The notes beneath the pieces are model-generated. The model did no database searches. It saw only the letters and a program-made list of their open reading frames with translations, and was not told the origin of the DNA. Positions 1-5,590 of a DNA stretch of 6,680 bases are shown here, in pieces (positions within the stretch are counted from its first letter, which is position 1; each line of letters starts with the position of its first letter). Source of the stretch: UBA4717 sp045531795 (GTDB lineage: Bacteria; Bacillota; Clostridia; Oscillospirales; CAG-272); assembly GCA_045531795.1 (NCBI GenBank), contig JAZSET010000050.1:1-6680 (forward strand), written 5' to 3'. A program made the translations under genes and the position numbers.

Positions 1-9
1 GACCTTTTG

Positions 10-37
10 GTTACTTTTCGGGCGGCCGAAAAGTAAC
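10..37. repeat. 12-bp perfect inverted repeat at the window edge
   Basis: GTTACTTTTCGG at 10-21 pairs exactly with CCGAAAAGTAAC at 26-37 around the loop GCGG. Neither side carries a clear run of T, so it is not a standard intrinsic terminator. It is followed on the plus strand by CCTGAAACGC (41-50). The same ten bases follow another hairpin on the minus strand near 1925-1934. It looks like a dispersed extragenic palindrome, but only this copy is visible in the window, so that reading is inference. Confidence 0.7.
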
Positions 38-175
38 AGCCCTGAAACGCAAATCCAAAAATATCTATAATTTCCAAAATAACAAACCAACCTGTGTGAA
101 AATAATAAACCAATAAAACCTCATACTCGGTTGAGATAAACGCCAAGCAATTTCTGTCAGAAAACAAACTCGGTA

Positions 176-197
176 GATTTGCCCCTGTAGGCAAATC
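176..197. repeat. 8-bp inverted repeat downstream of tsaB
   Basis: GATTTGCC (176-183) and GGCAAATC (190-197) are exact reverse complements around a 6-base loop. On the minus strand the stem is followed about seven bases later by the T-rich stretch GTTTGTTTTC, so it could weakly terminate the tsaE-tsaB transcript. It lies about 125 bases past the tsaB stop codon. Without a contiguous U-tract the terminator role is uncertain. Confidence 0.4.
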
Positions 198-319
198 AGC
201 GAGTCCGCCATCTTGTTTTATGCATCTGATTTTACCACTACGCCTCGAATAGCGGCAGGAGCAAGAAGCACCCTACGGCGTTCTATTCTTCGTTGGTGTG
301 CGTTTCGTATACAGAAAAT

Positions 320-1030
320 TTATTCCTGTCCCTGCAATTCTCTCTCGGCCTGAGTTGCTCTCAGATACACTGCATTAAGTGCCGTATCTGTAAATACACT
401 TTTATCTTTTGTCTCGTTATATACCATCTCAGCCACTTGCGCTACCGAGTACGCATTAAGAAGCTTCATTATCTCAGGGGTTTGTTTTACCCTCTCGCTT
501 TTCGCAAGTGGATATACCCTGTCATATCCGTCACCGACAAAATACACTTGAACTCTCTTTTCCCGTGCATACTTGTCTGCTTCATTTGCCAGCTCGTCGG
601 GTAAAGCCAGCCGATCCTCGCACAGTCTCTTAACACTCTTGCCGTCACTTTCAAATATCGCATTGTAAAGTCCGCTCCGTCTTGCGTCTGACACGGGAAT
701 TATTATTCCTTTCAGTGCTTTTGCCTGCTCGGCATATGCCTCAAGAGTCGACACTCCGACACAGGGCTTACCTCTGCCAAACGCCAGACCTTTTATTACA
801 GACACGCCAATCCTTATCCCCGTAAATGAGCCGGGGCCAACACTGCAGGCAAACATATCAACATCATCTGCAGTCACATTTGCATTTTTAAGCACCGATT
901 CTGCCATCGGGAGCAATGTTTCACTGTGCGTATGAGTGGTGTTTATAAAAGCCTCCGACAGTCTGCGTTCACCGTCACAAAGAGCAACACTTGCAGAAAG
1001 TGCGCTCGAATCAAGCGAAAGTATTTTCAC
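320..1030 (-). CDS. tsaB: tRNA threonylcarbamoyladenosine (t6A) biosynthesis protein TsaB
   Basis: TsaB is the non-catalytic partner of TsaD in the cytoplasmic complex that transfers the threonylcarbamoyl group onto A37 of ANN-decoding tRNAs. The 236-residue product has the ASKHA-fold N-terminus of the family (ILSLDSSA at residues 3-10), the THSETLLP segment at 34-41 and the strongly conserved GPGSFTGIRIG at 65-75. These together are diagnostic for TsaB rather than TsaD, which is longer and carries an HxxxH metal site. Length is normal (about 220-240). The start is GTG: the complement of bases 1028-1030 is GTG, preceded by AAAGGAG at good spacing inside the end of tsaE. The TGA stop of tsaE overlaps the start as GTGA, so the two genes are probably translationally coupled. 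The usual next genes, rimI and tsaD, do not follow. Confidence 0.96.
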   Translation of the reverse strand: MKILSLDSSALSASVALCDGERRLSEAFINTTHTHSETLLPMAESVLKNANVTADDVDMFACSVGPGSFTGIRIGVSVIKGLAFGRGKPCVGVSTLEAYAEQAKALKGIIIPVSDARRSGLYNAIFESDGKSVKRLCEDRLALPDELANEADKYAREKRVQVYFVGDGYDRVYPLAKSERVKQTPEIMKLLNAYSVAQVAEMVYNETKDKSVFTDTALNAVYLRATQAERELQGQE

Positions 1031-1482
1031 GATTTAATCTCCTTTACGCTGATGAGGCGTGAGCATTCGCCCGTTTTTTCTATCTCCACTCTCAGATAAT
1101 GCTCTGGCAGTGCAAACTCAATGTTTTCGCTCCACTCACAAACTATAAGCGCGCCTCTTAAAAAATAATTGTCAAAATCTATCGAATCAAGATCATCTTC
1201 ACTCTCTACTCTGTACATATCAAAGTGAAAGATTGCGGGGGTATCTGAATTTTCGGGATATATTTCATTTACTATCGCGTATGTGGGACTTGACACACAA
1301 GCACCTTTGGCAAGCACATCAGCCATTCCTCTTACAAACGCAGTTTTACCTGCGCCGAGTCCGCCGTACATTGCCACAAAATTTATACTGTTATCTTTTG
1401 CTATATTCGCAAGCACTTTTCCCGCATTTTCGGTTTCTTCGGGAGAGTTTGTTGTAAGCGCATACTCAATCATAATCCACAT
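1027..1482 (-). CDS. tsaE: t6A biosynthesis ATPase TsaE
   Basis: TsaE is the P-loop ATPase that binds the TsaB-TsaD dimer and is needed for turnover of t6A synthesis in bacteria. The 151-residue protein shows the Walker A motif GLGAGKT at residues 41-47, the SPTY segment at 65-68 that corresponds to the switch region, HFDMYR at 86-91 and EWSENI at 116-121, all in family order and spacing. Length is typical. Two starts are possible: ATG at 1482 with AGGG only a few bases upstream, or ATG at 1473, giving MIEYALTT, with the same AGGG about 12 bases away. The first is kept but the second may be the real one. It is the first gene of a tsaE-tsaB operon with its own promoter at 1522-1550, and its stop overlaps the GTG start of tsaB by four bases. 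Confidence 0.96.
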   Translation of the reverse strand: MWIMIEYALTTNSPEETENAGKVLANIAKDNSINFVAMYGGLGAGKTAFVRGMADVLAKGACVSSPTYAIVNEIYPENSDTPAIFHFDMYRVESEDDLDSIDFDNYFLRGALIVCEWSENIEFALPEHYLRVEIEKTGECSRLISVKEIKS

Positions 1483-1521
1483 TTACCCTGATATATAATA
1501 ATATTATCTCATACATAGATA

Positions 1522-1550
1522 ATGATACCATATTTTACGCCTAAAGTCAA
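1522..1550 (-). promoter_or_regulatory. Sigma-A promoter of tsaE-tsaB
   Basis: On the minus strand the -35 box is TTGACT (complement of 1545-1550), followed by a 17-base spacer and the -10 box TATCAT (complement of 1522-1527). TGG directly before the -10 gives an extended -10 element. Transcription would start near 1515, leaving an AT-rich leader of about 33 bases before the first ATG of tsaE. Box match, spacing and position all fit a housekeeping promoter. Confidence 0.85.
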
Positions 1551-1593
1551 GTATGGAAGTAACAAAATTCCCCTTTATTTATCGCAAAAATGA

Positions 1594-1629
1594 AATAAAA
1601 AAACGGTGGGCGGCAGGACAACGCCCGCC
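1594..1629 (-). terminator. Intrinsic terminator upstream of the tsaE promoter
   Basis: The bases 1605-1612 (GGTGGGCG) pair with 1622-1629 (CGCCCGCC) around a 9-base loop. One position is a wobble on the plus strand and a C-A mismatch on the minus strand. Read on the minus strand the stem is followed by G and then seven T residues (complement of 1597-1603), the form of an intrinsic terminator. It would stop read-through from the phosphate cotransporter gene just before the tsaE promoter. It also belongs to the hairpin series of 1605-1826. Confidence 0.6.
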
Positions 1630-1709
1630 ACTATGCACGGAATTTGCTGGTATCGTTTGGCGGGAGGAGCAAGCCCCTCCCCTACCAATGCAAAATGTTG
1701 TTTTCACTA

Positions 1710-1898
1710 ATGTCGGTGTACGAGGCAGGACAAGTCCTGCACCAAAACAGCGTTTATTATTTACAAAAAAGCAAAGTCTCCACTCGTACTCCGATGTCGG
1801 TGTACGGGTGGCAGGGCTCGCCCTGCACCAAAACAGCGTTTATTATTTACAAAAAACAAAGTCTCCACTCGTACTCCGATGTCGGTGTACGGGTGGAG
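1710..1898. repeat. 84/85-bp tandem repeat, two full copies and a partial third
   Basis: Copy one covers 1710-1793, copy two 1794-1878, and a third starts at 1879 and matches for about 18 bases. Each begins ATGTCGGTGTACG and shares CACCAAAACAGCGTTTATTA and GTCTCCACTCGTACTCCG. The copies are nearly identical except in the hairpin head, where the stem GCAGGAC/GTCCTGC of copy one becomes GCAGGGC/GCCCTGC in copy two. The loop also changes, and two short indels account for the length difference. Unit boundaries are arbitrary within the period. Confidence 0.9.
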
Positions 1899-1903
1899 AT
1901 TTT
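1858..1903. repeat. Long imperfect inverted repeat at the end of the tandem array
   Basis: The bases 1858-1874 pair with 1887-1903 over 17 positions. The core TCTCCACTCGTAC faces GTACGGGTGGAGA. The two non-Watson-Crick positions are G-T wobbles if the plus strand is transcribed but A-C mismatches if the minus strand is. The 12-base loop contains the small palindrome CCGATGTCGG (1876-1885). A shorter version of the same hairpin (10 bp, 1780-1811) spans the junction of the first two repeat copies. Confidence 0.75.
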
Positions 1904-1935
1904 AAATTTTATCAGTCCTCACGCGCGTTTCAGGT

Positions 1936-1953
1936 CAAGGGGCGTGCCCCTTG
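1936..1953 (-). terminator. GC-rich hairpin just after the Pi cotransporter gene, possible terminator
   Basis: CAAGGGGC (1936-1943) and GCCCCTTG (1946-1953) are exact reverse complements separated by two bases. The hairpin starts ten bases beyond the stop codon of the cotransporter gene, the usual place for a terminator or a 3'-stabilising stem. No T-run follows on the minus strand, so termination here would be weak; the better terminator is at 1594-1629. Confidence 0.45.
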
Positions 1954-1963
1954 TGTCTCTGCC

Positions 1964-3721
1964 TTATATTGTGTCGTACTTTGCGAGGTACTCGTCATAC
2001 TGACTTACAAAGTTGTTTTCACCGTCATTCTTAACGTGGTTAAGATAATAGTGAGGCTCGTAGGCATTTTCGTCATTCTGAAGTACCGTTACACCGATAT
2101 TTGAGCAGTGGTCGGCAATTCTTTCAAAGTTTGTGATAATATCCGAATACACAAAGCCAAGCTCGATTGTACACTTGTTATTCTGAAGTCTTTCGATATG
2201 ATTGCTCTTCATCTTGTATTTGAGCTTATCTATAACCTGTTCAAGAGGCTCAATCTTCATAGCAAGTGTCTTATCATTTGTTTCAACTGACTTTATGGAA
2301 ATATCAACAATTTCTTTTACCGCATCAGACATAACCTTGATTTCATTTACTGCTTCGGCAGAAAACTCTATCTTCTTTGTAAAGATTTCCTTGGATGCGC
2401 CCATAAGGTTGCAGGCGTGGTCGGAAATTCTCTCTGCGTCACCGATTGTGTGGAGAAGTGATGTTACCTCGCTCGCTTCATGCTCTGAAAGCTTATGGCC
2501 TGCAAGCTTTACGAGATATGAGCCGAGCTTATCCTCGTAGTTATCAACCTCTTCTTCAAGGTCTTTTACATAAGCATCTGTTTTTGCATCATAGCTGAGG
2601 AGCTTGTCGATTGAATCGTTTACAGTATCACCTGTAAGCTTCATCATTTCAACAATAATTTCCTTTGCTTTTTCAAGCGCAAAGCCGGGGACATTCAGGA
2701 AACGGTCGTCAAGCACTCTGAGCTTATCTTCCTTGTTTTCTTCGTTTGACTTGAATGTGAGAATTGCAAGCTTTTCGATAAAGTTGCAGAAAGGTATAAG
2801 AATTACGGTTGAAATCACGTTGAATGCTGTATGAACAAGGGCTATATTGAATACTGTAGCCTGTCCGTTCATAAATTCAAAATCGAAGATATAGTCGAGT
2901 GCATAGAAGCCTGCTACCACAGCAATTACGCCGATTATTTTAATATACAGGCAGGAAATGGCTACCCTTTTTGAATCCTTATTTCCGCTTATTGATGATA
3001 AAATAGGTGTGATTGTTGTACCGATATTCTGACCAAGTATTACAGGAAGTGCTGTTGCCATAGGTATAGCTCCTGTAAGGGCTAACGCCTGCAAAATACC
3101 GATGGAAGCAGATGAAGACTGAATAATTGCAGTAAGAATTGTACCGCAAAGAATGCCAAGCACAGGGTTTTCAAACATTACAAGAATACTTGCAAAATTG
3201 GGGTCGTTTTTGAGACCGCTCATAGCACCGGACATTGTTTCCATACCGAACATAAGTACCGCAAAGCCAAGAAGTATTGCACCTATATCCTTTTTCTTTT
3301 CGGACTTTGCAACCATTGTCATTAAAATACCGATTGCCGCAAGAATAGGTGTAAATGAATCAGGCTTTAACAGCTCAAGCCACTTTACGCCTGCCGCATC
3401 AATACCTGTTGTACTCAAAAGCCATGCAGTTACTGTTGTACCGACATTGGCACCCATTATAACAGCTATCGACTGTGAAAGCTTCATAATACCCGAGTTT
3501 ACAAAGCCTACAAGCATAACTGTTGTTGCTGAAGAGCTCTGAATTATTGCGGTTACAACGAAGCCGAGAAAAAAGCCTTTGATTCTGTTAGATGAAAGTT
3601 TCTGAAGAATAGACTCAAGCTGACCGCCCGAAAGTTTCTTCAGATTGTCGCCCATATAGTTCATTCCGAAAAGGAAGAGAGCAAGGCCTCCGATTAAAGT
3701 GATAATAGAAAAAATATCCAT
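1964..3721 (-). CDS. Na+/phosphate cotransporter of the NptA/YjbB type with C-terminal PhoU domain
   Basis: This is an inner-membrane carrier coupling sodium to inorganic phosphate. E. coli YjbB, of the same architecture, has been linked to phosphate export. The 585-residue protein has two inverted Na_Pi_cotrans repeats: the first carries QSSSATT at residues 61-67 and GANVGTT at 90-96, the second QSSSAS at 201-206 and GQNIGTT at 230-236. The paired QSSS motifs are the substrate-binding signature. Hydrophobic spans run to about residue 325. Residues about 340-560 form the charged helical PhoU-like region, including an EEEVDNYEDKL segment. Length is normal for the fusion. The ATG at 3721 is preceded by AGGAGG at ideal spacing. 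The gene stands alone behind a strong promoter at 3801-3829. Whether it imports or exports phosphate cannot be read from the sequence. Confidence 0.95.
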   Translation of the reverse strand: MDIFSIITLIGGLALFLFGMNYMGDNLKKLSGGQLESILQKLSSNRIKGFFLGFVVTAIIQSSSATTVMLVGFVNSGIMKLSQSIAVIMGANVGTTVTAWLLSTTGIDAAGVKWLELLKPDSFTPILAAIGILMTMVAKSEKKKDIGAILLGFAVLMFGMETMSGAMSGLKNDPNFASILVMFENPVLGILCGTILTAIIQSSSASIGILQALALTGAIPMATALPVILGQNIGTTITPILSSISGNKDSKRVAISCLYIKIIGVIAVVAGFYALDYIFDFEFMNGQATVFNIALVHTAFNVISTVILIPFCNFIEKLAILTFKSNEENKEDKLRVLDDRFLNVPGFALEKAKEIIVEMMKLTGDTVNDSIDKLLSYDAKTDAYVKDLEEEVDNYEDKLGSYLVKLAGHKLSEHEASEVTSLLHTIGDAERISDHACNLMGASKEIFTKKIEFSAEAVNEIKVMSDAVKEIVDISIKSVETNDKTLAMKIEPLEQVIDKLKYKMKSNHIERLQNNKCTIELGFVYSDIITNFERIADHCSNIGVTVLQNDENAYEPHYYLNHVKNDGENNFVSQYDEYLAKYDTI

Positions 3722-3737
3722 TTGTTCCTCCTGTTTT

Positions 3738-3762
3738 TACACGGATAACTGATACTACACGG
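3738..3762. repeat. Direct repeat TACACGG in the cotransporter leader
   Basis: TACACGG occurs at 3738-3744 and 3756-3762, 18 bases apart, each followed by a variant of TAA (aTAAc and tTAAg). Both copies lie in the roughly 70-base untranslated leader, just upstream of the ribosome binding site. They could be protein or RNA contact sites or chance; nothing else supports a role. Confidence 0.35.
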
Positions 3763-3800
3763 TTAAGAATCTGTACAACGCCCAAATTCCACCGATTATA

Positions 3801-3829
3801 ATTGTATCATTAAGATACAAATTTGTCAA
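3801..3829 (-). promoter_or_regulatory. Strong sigma-A promoter of the Pi cotransporter gene
   Basis: The minus strand shows a perfect -35 box TTGACA (complement of 3824-3829), a 17-base spacer and the -10 box TACAAT (complement of 3801-3806), with TGA before it as an extended -10. Start of transcription is expected near 3794, giving a leader of about 70 bases before the ATG. It is the best consensus match in the window. Confidence 0.88.
3802..3820. promoter_or_regulatory. Operator-like dyad inside the cotransporter promoter
   Basis: TTGTATC (3802-3808) and GATACAA (3814-3820) are exact reverse complements around a 5-base centre. The 19-bp palindrome covers most of the -10 box and most of the spacer, where a bound repressor would block RNA polymerase. 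The half-sites are not ones I can assign to a known regulator; they do not match the TTAACA-type Pho box of Bacillus. A regulatory role is inference from symmetry and position. Confidence 0.5.
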
Positions 3830-3908
3830 TAATATTTTATTATAAAACAAAAAGCCTGAAAATCAGTTAATTTGTGTAACTTAACAATGTATCCTTCCAT
3901 CTTTGCAA

Positions 3909-3941
3909 AAAGCAAAGCGAGCTGTCTGTACAGCTCGCTTT
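3909..3941 (-). terminator. Intrinsic terminator after the HAD phosphatase gene
   Basis: AAAGCGAGCTGT (3914-3925) pairs without mismatch with ACAGCTCGCTTT (3930-3941) around a 4-base loop. On the minus strand the 12-bp stem is followed by the T-rich stretch GCTTTTTGC. It sits about 75 bases past the stop codon of the HAD gene and ends the PsiE-like/HAD transcript before the cotransporter promoter. Confidence 0.85.
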
Positions 3942-4014
3942 ATACGGCTATTTTTCAAAGAAAGTTTTTGCTCTGTTCCCTGCCAGTTCAAAAAGTCCGC
4001 TGTTTATCATAAAA

Positions 4015-4833
4015 TTATAAATACTTTCCTTTTTCTATATCGGACACAATTTGTGCAATTGCGTCCTCTTCGTTTGATACCGTTATATAGTCTGCAGCAT
4101 TTTTTGCATTTTCGCAGGCGTTTGCTACCGCAATACCGACTCCTGCCGCTTCAAGCATTTTTACATCATTATCGTAGTCACCGACTCCTATTGTGCTCTT
4201 CCGCTTGATATTATAGAGCTCACAAAGCTTACCTAATGCAAACTCCTTGTTTGCATTTTTCGGCAAAATCTCATAAAGTGTGTACTGTGTACGCATAAAG
4301 GAAAATTTATCCGATAACGGGTGATTATGTAAAAGCTCCGCAATTTTAAGTATCGTTTCTTCTTTTTCGTGAGCGAACACAATTTTTGTCAGCGGTTTTC
4401 CGATTTTATTGTAGTCGCAGGTGACACGTGGCAGTTTTTCCTCGTATCTCAGTCTTGCCATTGCCGAATTGTCTTTATAAAACATTATTTCCGTATCGGT
4501 GTTAATTTCCATCGCGACATCGGGGAGTTCTTCGTCTATGCACCTTATGAGCTCGTTGACCTCCCGCGGCAATTCCTCAATCCACTCATATTTTTTTGCG
4601 TCATAGTTATATATTCCGCCGCCACCGTTACACCCGAACGGCAAATTGGGCTTTACTGTTTCGCAATAGTCAAATATAGCGCCCGGTGCCCTGCCGGTCA
4701 TAATTGTAAAATAGCCGCCGTTTTGCTTGAAATATTCTATTGCTTCAAGATTTCTTTCTGACACAGACTTGTCGTTTTTAAGCAGCGTACCGTCAAGGTC
4801 TGTGCATATAAGTATTCCGTCAAATTTCCCCAT
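4015..4833 (-). CDS. Cof-type HAD-IIB family phosphatase
   Basis: This is a cytoplasmic Mg2+-dependent hydrolase that, by family, removes phosphate from small metabolites such as sugar phosphates or flavin precursors. The substrate cannot be told from sequence. All four HAD motifs are visible in the 272-residue product: the nucleophile and acid/base aspartates D12 and D14 in TDLDGTLL, T46 in the MTGR motif II, the motif III lysine about K196 (NKEFALGKL), and D219/D223 in GVGDYDND. The insert between motifs II and III has the size of a C2 (type IIB) cap. Length is normal. The ATG at 4833 has only a weak purine-rich site (AGAAAGAGAAAAG). It follows the PsiE-like gene by 73 bases with no promoter or terminator that I can see between them, so cotranscription is likely. 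Confidence 0.9.
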   Translation of the reverse strand: MGKFDGILICTDLDGTLLKNDKSVSERNLEAIEYFKQNGGYFTIMTGRAPGAIFDYCETVKPNLPFGCNGGGGIYNYDAKKYEWIEELPREVNELIRCIDEELPDVAMEINTDTEIMFYKDNSAMARLRYEEKLPRVTCDYNKIGKPLTKIVFAHEKEETILKIAELLHNHPLSDKFSFMRTQYTLYEILPKNANKEFALGKLCELYNIKRKSTIGVGDYDNDVKMLEAAGVGIAVANACENAKNAADYITVSNEEDAIAQIVSDIEKGKYL

Positions 4834-4906
4834 TTACTTTTCTCTTTCTGAACAAACTATTTAGAATCACTTTCCTCTTCTGCCTCGTGTAGAACTATGA
4901 ACTAAA

Positions 4907-5335
4907 TCAGTTTGCGTTCTCTTTATCTTCAATCTCTATAAGGCCATCGGGAGTCTCCACCATATCGTGACGATTGAGCAAAAATCTTCTGACCACAAAA
5001 AGTATCGCAATAGCAACAACTGTAAGCAAATCTTCGAGGGGGGGTGTATGCCCAACTATCAGCTTTCGTGCGAGAGCAAACGCTAAAACCTCAATAATTG
5101 TTTCAGGTGTGTGTTTACAAAGCATTTTTATAAGCTCAGCACCAATAGCAAGCGTAATTGCTTTATCCAAAATTGTGACAAGTGAATCAATTCCCTGTTC
5201 AATAAAGGAAAAATCAAACATATCCACAACTACCCGTACAGCCAGGATAATTACCGCAATGCTTACAAGAAGCGATATAAACAATTCGATAAGATAGCTT
5301 AACTCAAACATTTTATCCTGTAGTTTCTTTCTCAT
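4907..5335 (-). CDS. Small multi-span membrane protein, probably PsiE-like (phosphate-starvation-inducible E family)
   Basis: The 142-residue product begins MRKKLQDKMFELSYL. It has about four hydrophobic segments: roughly residues 15-40, 46-68, 76-95 and 102-119. A conserved-looking patch ELIKMLCKHTPETIIEV (67-83) is followed by ARKLIVGHTPPLEDLL (89-104). The tail from 121 is polar and acidic. The pattern recalls the PsiE family, a membrane family of unknown mechanism named for phosphate-starvation induction in E. coli; this is recognition by eye, not a search. The start at 5335 is chosen over the open frame running back to 5440 because AAAGGAG lies at good spacing upstream of it, and the longer frame would run through the promoter at 5371-5399 and into the upstream terminator. 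It is the first gene of a likely two-gene unit with the HAD phosphatase. Four histidines and acidic residues face loops, but no catalytic motif is evident. Confidence 0.7.
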   Translation of the reverse strand: MRKKLQDKMFELSYLIELFISLLVSIAVIILAVRVVVDMFDFSFIEQGIDSLVTILDKAITLAIGAELIKMLCKHTPETIIEVLAFALARKLIVGHTPPLEDLLTVVAIAILFVVRRFLLNRHDMVETPDGLIEIEDKENAN

Positions 5336-5370
5336 AGTGATACTCCTTTTAAATTTTCTTCTGCAAAATA

Positions 5371-5399
5371 AGTATACCATTATAGGAAGAAAAATGCAA
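5371..5399 (-). promoter_or_regulatory. Promoter of the PsiE-like/HAD unit
   Basis: On the minus strand TTGCAT (complement of 5394-5399) is followed by 17 bases and TATACT (complement of 5371-5376). TGG directly before the -10 makes an extended -10 element. The transcription start would fall near 5364, about 30 bases before the ATG at 5335, and the ribosome binding site AAAGGAG lies in that leader. Confidence 0.8.
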
Positions 5400-5420
5400 T
5401 AGATAACGACCTTTAATTGA

Positions 5421-5453
5421 AAAAAACACCCGGAGAACACTTTCGTCTCCGGG
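5421..5453 (-). terminator. Intrinsic terminator after the 32-residue membrane protein gene
   Basis: The minus strand forms CCCGGAGA (complement of 5446-5453) pairing exactly with TCTCCGGG (complement of 5429-5436) around a 9-base loop. Two bases later come six T residues (complement of 5421-5426). It begins nine bases past the stop codon at 5462 and precedes the next promoter, so the small gene is a separate transcript. Confidence 0.92.
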
Positions 5454-5461
5454 CATTGATT

Positions 5462-5560
5462 TTATTTGTGAGTATCTTCGAAATGAGGGCGTTTAAAGAA
5501 CATAAACCCTAAGCAAACCACAAGGAGCATTATTATCAGATACATAACAGATGCCGGCAT
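5462..5560 (-). CDS. Single-span small membrane protein, 32 residues, unknown function
   Basis: I do not recognise a named family. The frame starts ATG at 5560 and ends TAA at 5462-5464. The product begins MPASVMYLII, continues as one hydrophobic stretch to about residue 22 (LLVVCLGFMFF), and ends with the polar tail KRPHFEDTHK. That pattern fits a single transmembrane helix, with the positive K-R just after the helix suggesting a cytoplasmic C-terminus. Support for a real gene is strong for its size: a GAGGAGAG ribosome binding site just upstream of the ATG, a TTGCCA-18-TATAAT promoter giving a leader of about 24 bases, and a textbook terminator nine bases after the stop. Single-span proteins of this size often modulate a larger membrane complex or are type I toxins. 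No antisense antitoxin is evident and the helix lacks the features needed to decide. It has its own unit between the regulator and the PsiE-like gene. Confidence 0.8.
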   Translation of the reverse strand: MPASVMYLIIMLLVVCLGFMFFKRPHFEDTHK

Positions 5561-5590
5561 AATTTCTCTCCTCTTTTTTTATCTGCATCT

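Larger units (their letters stand above)
1..319. other. Intergenic region downstream of tsaB, with inverted repeats and no convincing gene
   Basis: This stretch follows the tsaB stop codon and holds no reading frame with a ribosome binding site. It contains a 12-bp inverted repeat at 10-37 and an 8-bp one at 176-197, listed separately. Around 251-272 the plus strand reads GGCAGGAGCAAGAAGCACC, which resembles the GGCAGGA and GGAGCAAG words in the hairpins of the 1605-1826 region, so it may be a decayed member of the same repeat family (inference). In many Firmicutes rimI and tsaD would follow tsaB here; neither is present. The longest minus-strand frame starting with ATG (211 to 65, 48 codons) has no ribosome binding site and looks fortuitous. 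Confidence 0.6.
1605..1963. other. Intergenic repeat block between the Pi cotransporter gene and tsaE
   Basis: This stretch contains no gene. It holds at least four short GC-rich hairpins on a common plan: 1605-1629, 1662-1681 (GGGAGGAGC AA GCCCCTCCC, one A/C mismatch that becomes a G-T wobble on the minus strand), 1725-1740 (GCAGGAC AA GTCCTGC) and 1811-1826 (GCAGGGC TC GCCCTGC). It also holds an 84/85-bp tandem repeat and a final hairpin at 1936-1953 next to the cotransporter stop. Plus-strand reading frames across it are made of the repeats and lack ribosome binding sites. Confidence 0.8.

Noticed and set aside
65..211. Minus-strand open frame of 48 codons downstream of tsaB
   Set aside because: There is no ribosome binding site before its ATG, it runs through the inverted repeat at 176-197, and nothing recognisable is encoded.
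1605..1903. CRISPR array
   Set aside because: The near-identical unit is 84-85 bp with no unique spacers of constant length, and no cas genes are nearby; it is a tandem duplication.
1553..2104. Plus-strand open frame of 183 codons across the repeat block, and a second of 119 codons in another frame
   Set aside because: They are made largely of the tandem repeat, have no ribosome binding site, run antisense into the 3' end of the cotransporter gene and show no protein-like composition.
3866..3886. GTTAA...TTAAC motif and nearby TTAACA upstream of the cotransporter promoter as a possible Pho box
   Set aside because: The TTAACA-like words do not fall at the 11-bp spacing of PhoP-bound repeats, and AT-rich sequence makes such matches common.
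3948..4010. Minus-strand open frame of 20 codons (starts MINSGLFELAG, ends KTFFEK) directly after the HAD gene
   Set aside because: It begins four bases past the HAD stop without a ribosome binding site at usable distance and has no membrane or toxin-like character. It is most likely 3' untranslated sequence, though a decayed tail cannot be excluded.
5336..5440. A 35-residue N-terminal extension of the PsiE-like protein
   Set aside because: The extension would overlap the extended -10 promoter and reach into the upstream terminator. The good ribosome binding site is before ATG 5335.
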